Shown here in pieces: positions 6,724 through 7,237 of a DNA stretch of 7,237 nucleotides. A model generated the notes under the pieces. The model was not told the DNA's origin. It saw nothing but the letters and a program-made list of their open reading frames with translations, and made no database searches. The position numbers and the translations under genes are program-made. Source of the stretch: Planctomycetota bacterium (lineage in GTDB: Bacteria > Planctomycetota > Phycisphaerae > Phycisphaerales > SM1A02); assembly GCA_027295365.1 (NCBI GenBank), contig JAPULD010000260.1, positions 1 through 7,237 of the forward strand, in the 5' to 3' direction. The first letter of the stretch is position 1. The number at the start of each line of letters is the position of its first letter.

Positions 6724-7237
6724 ATGGCCAAGAACACGGATCAGTTGCGAAAAGTATACGAGAAGCGGTTGACCGATCTGTCCAAGATGATCGGGCAGGC
6801 GGAAAAAGCCATCCCGAAGCTCAAGGACGCCGGCGCCGACCAGATCGGAAAGTTCACGACCTCGACGATACTGAAAGTTCGTGACAAGCTCAAAGACGCG
6901 AAGGACAAGCTCAAGGGAATTGAGAAGGATCCGAACGTGGATCCCAAAAAAATCCTGAAGGAAATCAGCGGATACGAGAAACGCGTGGAAGCGATTGAGA
7001 AGAAGCTCGATGAGCTTAAGAAGGCTTCGGGTGGGGACGACCAATTCGATCCTCGTCGAGCCCGGGATTATTTCACGGAGAAGTTTCGCCAGGACCACGT
7101 ACGCAATCCGGAAGCCGCCAAGAAGGCGGCGATCGACGCCTGGAATTCCCGTGTCAGCCTGGGCAAGAATTTCGGCAAAATCGAACAGGCCATTCAAAAA
7201 GCGATCACGGCGGCCGAGGCGGTCAAGACCGATGAGA
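6724..7237 (+). CDS. Lysine-rich helical protein of unknown function (3' end outside window)
   Basis: 171 residues are visible before the right edge. The start is fixed by GGAGGT just upstream, and codon use is regular (many third-position G/C). There is no signal peptide or membrane segment, so it is probably cytoplasmic. Residues 1-55 and 80-102 are lysine- and glutamate-rich helices with heptad-like spacing (LRKVYEKRLTDLSKMI, YEKRVEAIEKKLDELKK), consistent with a coiled coil. A Gly/Asp hinge follows (GGDDQ, about 105-109), then a second helical part with FDPRRARDYFTEKFR (about 110-124) and more Ala/Lys-rich helix. I recognise no family. Such composition occurs in structural, nucleic-acid-binding and phage- or tail-associated proteins, but nothing here decides among them. 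It is separated from the decayed synthase by about 240 bases and probably has its own promoter. Confidence 0.8.
   Translation, partial: MAKNTDQLRKVYEKRLTDLSKMIGQAEKAIPKLKDAGADQIGKFTTSTILKVRDKLKDAKDKLKGIEKDPNVDPKKILKEISGYEKRVEAIEKKLDELKKASGGDDQFDPRRARDYFTEKFRQDHVRNPEAAKKAAIDAWNSRVSLGKNFGKIEQAIQKAITAAEAVKTDE

Noticed and set aside
5932..7197. 421-codon open frame on the minus strand across the pseudogene and the lysine-rich gene
   Set aside because: It runs antisense through a gene with a perfect ribosome binding site and through the degraded synthase. The leucine-rich opening is the reverse of lysine/glutamate codons.

Overview
The window looks like chromosomal DNA of a planctomycete-type bacterium. 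This is an inference from the gene content: an octaheme cytochrome lipoprotein with HEAT and TPR repeats, a secreted PQQ-type beta-propeller protein whose mature end starts with a WPFWRG-type motif, and secreted coiled-coil proteins of no recognised family. No rRNA or tRNA is present to fix the taxonomy. The DNA is moderately GC-rich, and four of the five + strand gene starts (all except the decayed one) have a recognisable Shine-Dalgarno sequence.

Layout. Positions 1-2392 (minus strand, running off the left edge) encode a multihaem c-type cytochrome with a lipoprotein signal, eight CxxCH sites, a HEAT segment and at least four TPR units. A divergent gap of about 560 bases separates it from a + strand gene (2951-4156) for an exported PQQ-like beta-propeller protein. 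Next come two tandem paralogues (4436-5140 and 5271-5996) for small exported or membrane-anchored coiled-coil proteins that share a C-terminal domain containing GWNGSTT. Directly behind them lies a decayed CDP-alcohol phosphatidyltransferase gene (about 6031-6482). It has no 5' end, and carries an in-frame TAG, a frameshift, an in-frame TGA and a lost catalytic aspartate. The right edge (6724 onward) holds the start of a lysine-rich, largely helical, probably cytoplasmic protein of unknown function behind a near-consensus ribosome binding site.

How it fits together. The cytochrome and the beta-propeller are both exported and could share a cell-envelope role, but nothing in the sequence links them beyond the shared divergent gap. 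The paralogue pair is a local duplication. The two copies keep almost identical ribosome-binding leaders and signal-peptide DNA, and a conserved C-terminal domain, while the middle has diverged. The least expected items are the phospholipid-synthase relic, which is visible only when frames are joined, the paralogue family, and a 12-bp tandem repeat running into a perfect 12-bp palindrome upstream of the first paralogue. I found no CRISPR array, transposase, tRNA or rRNA.
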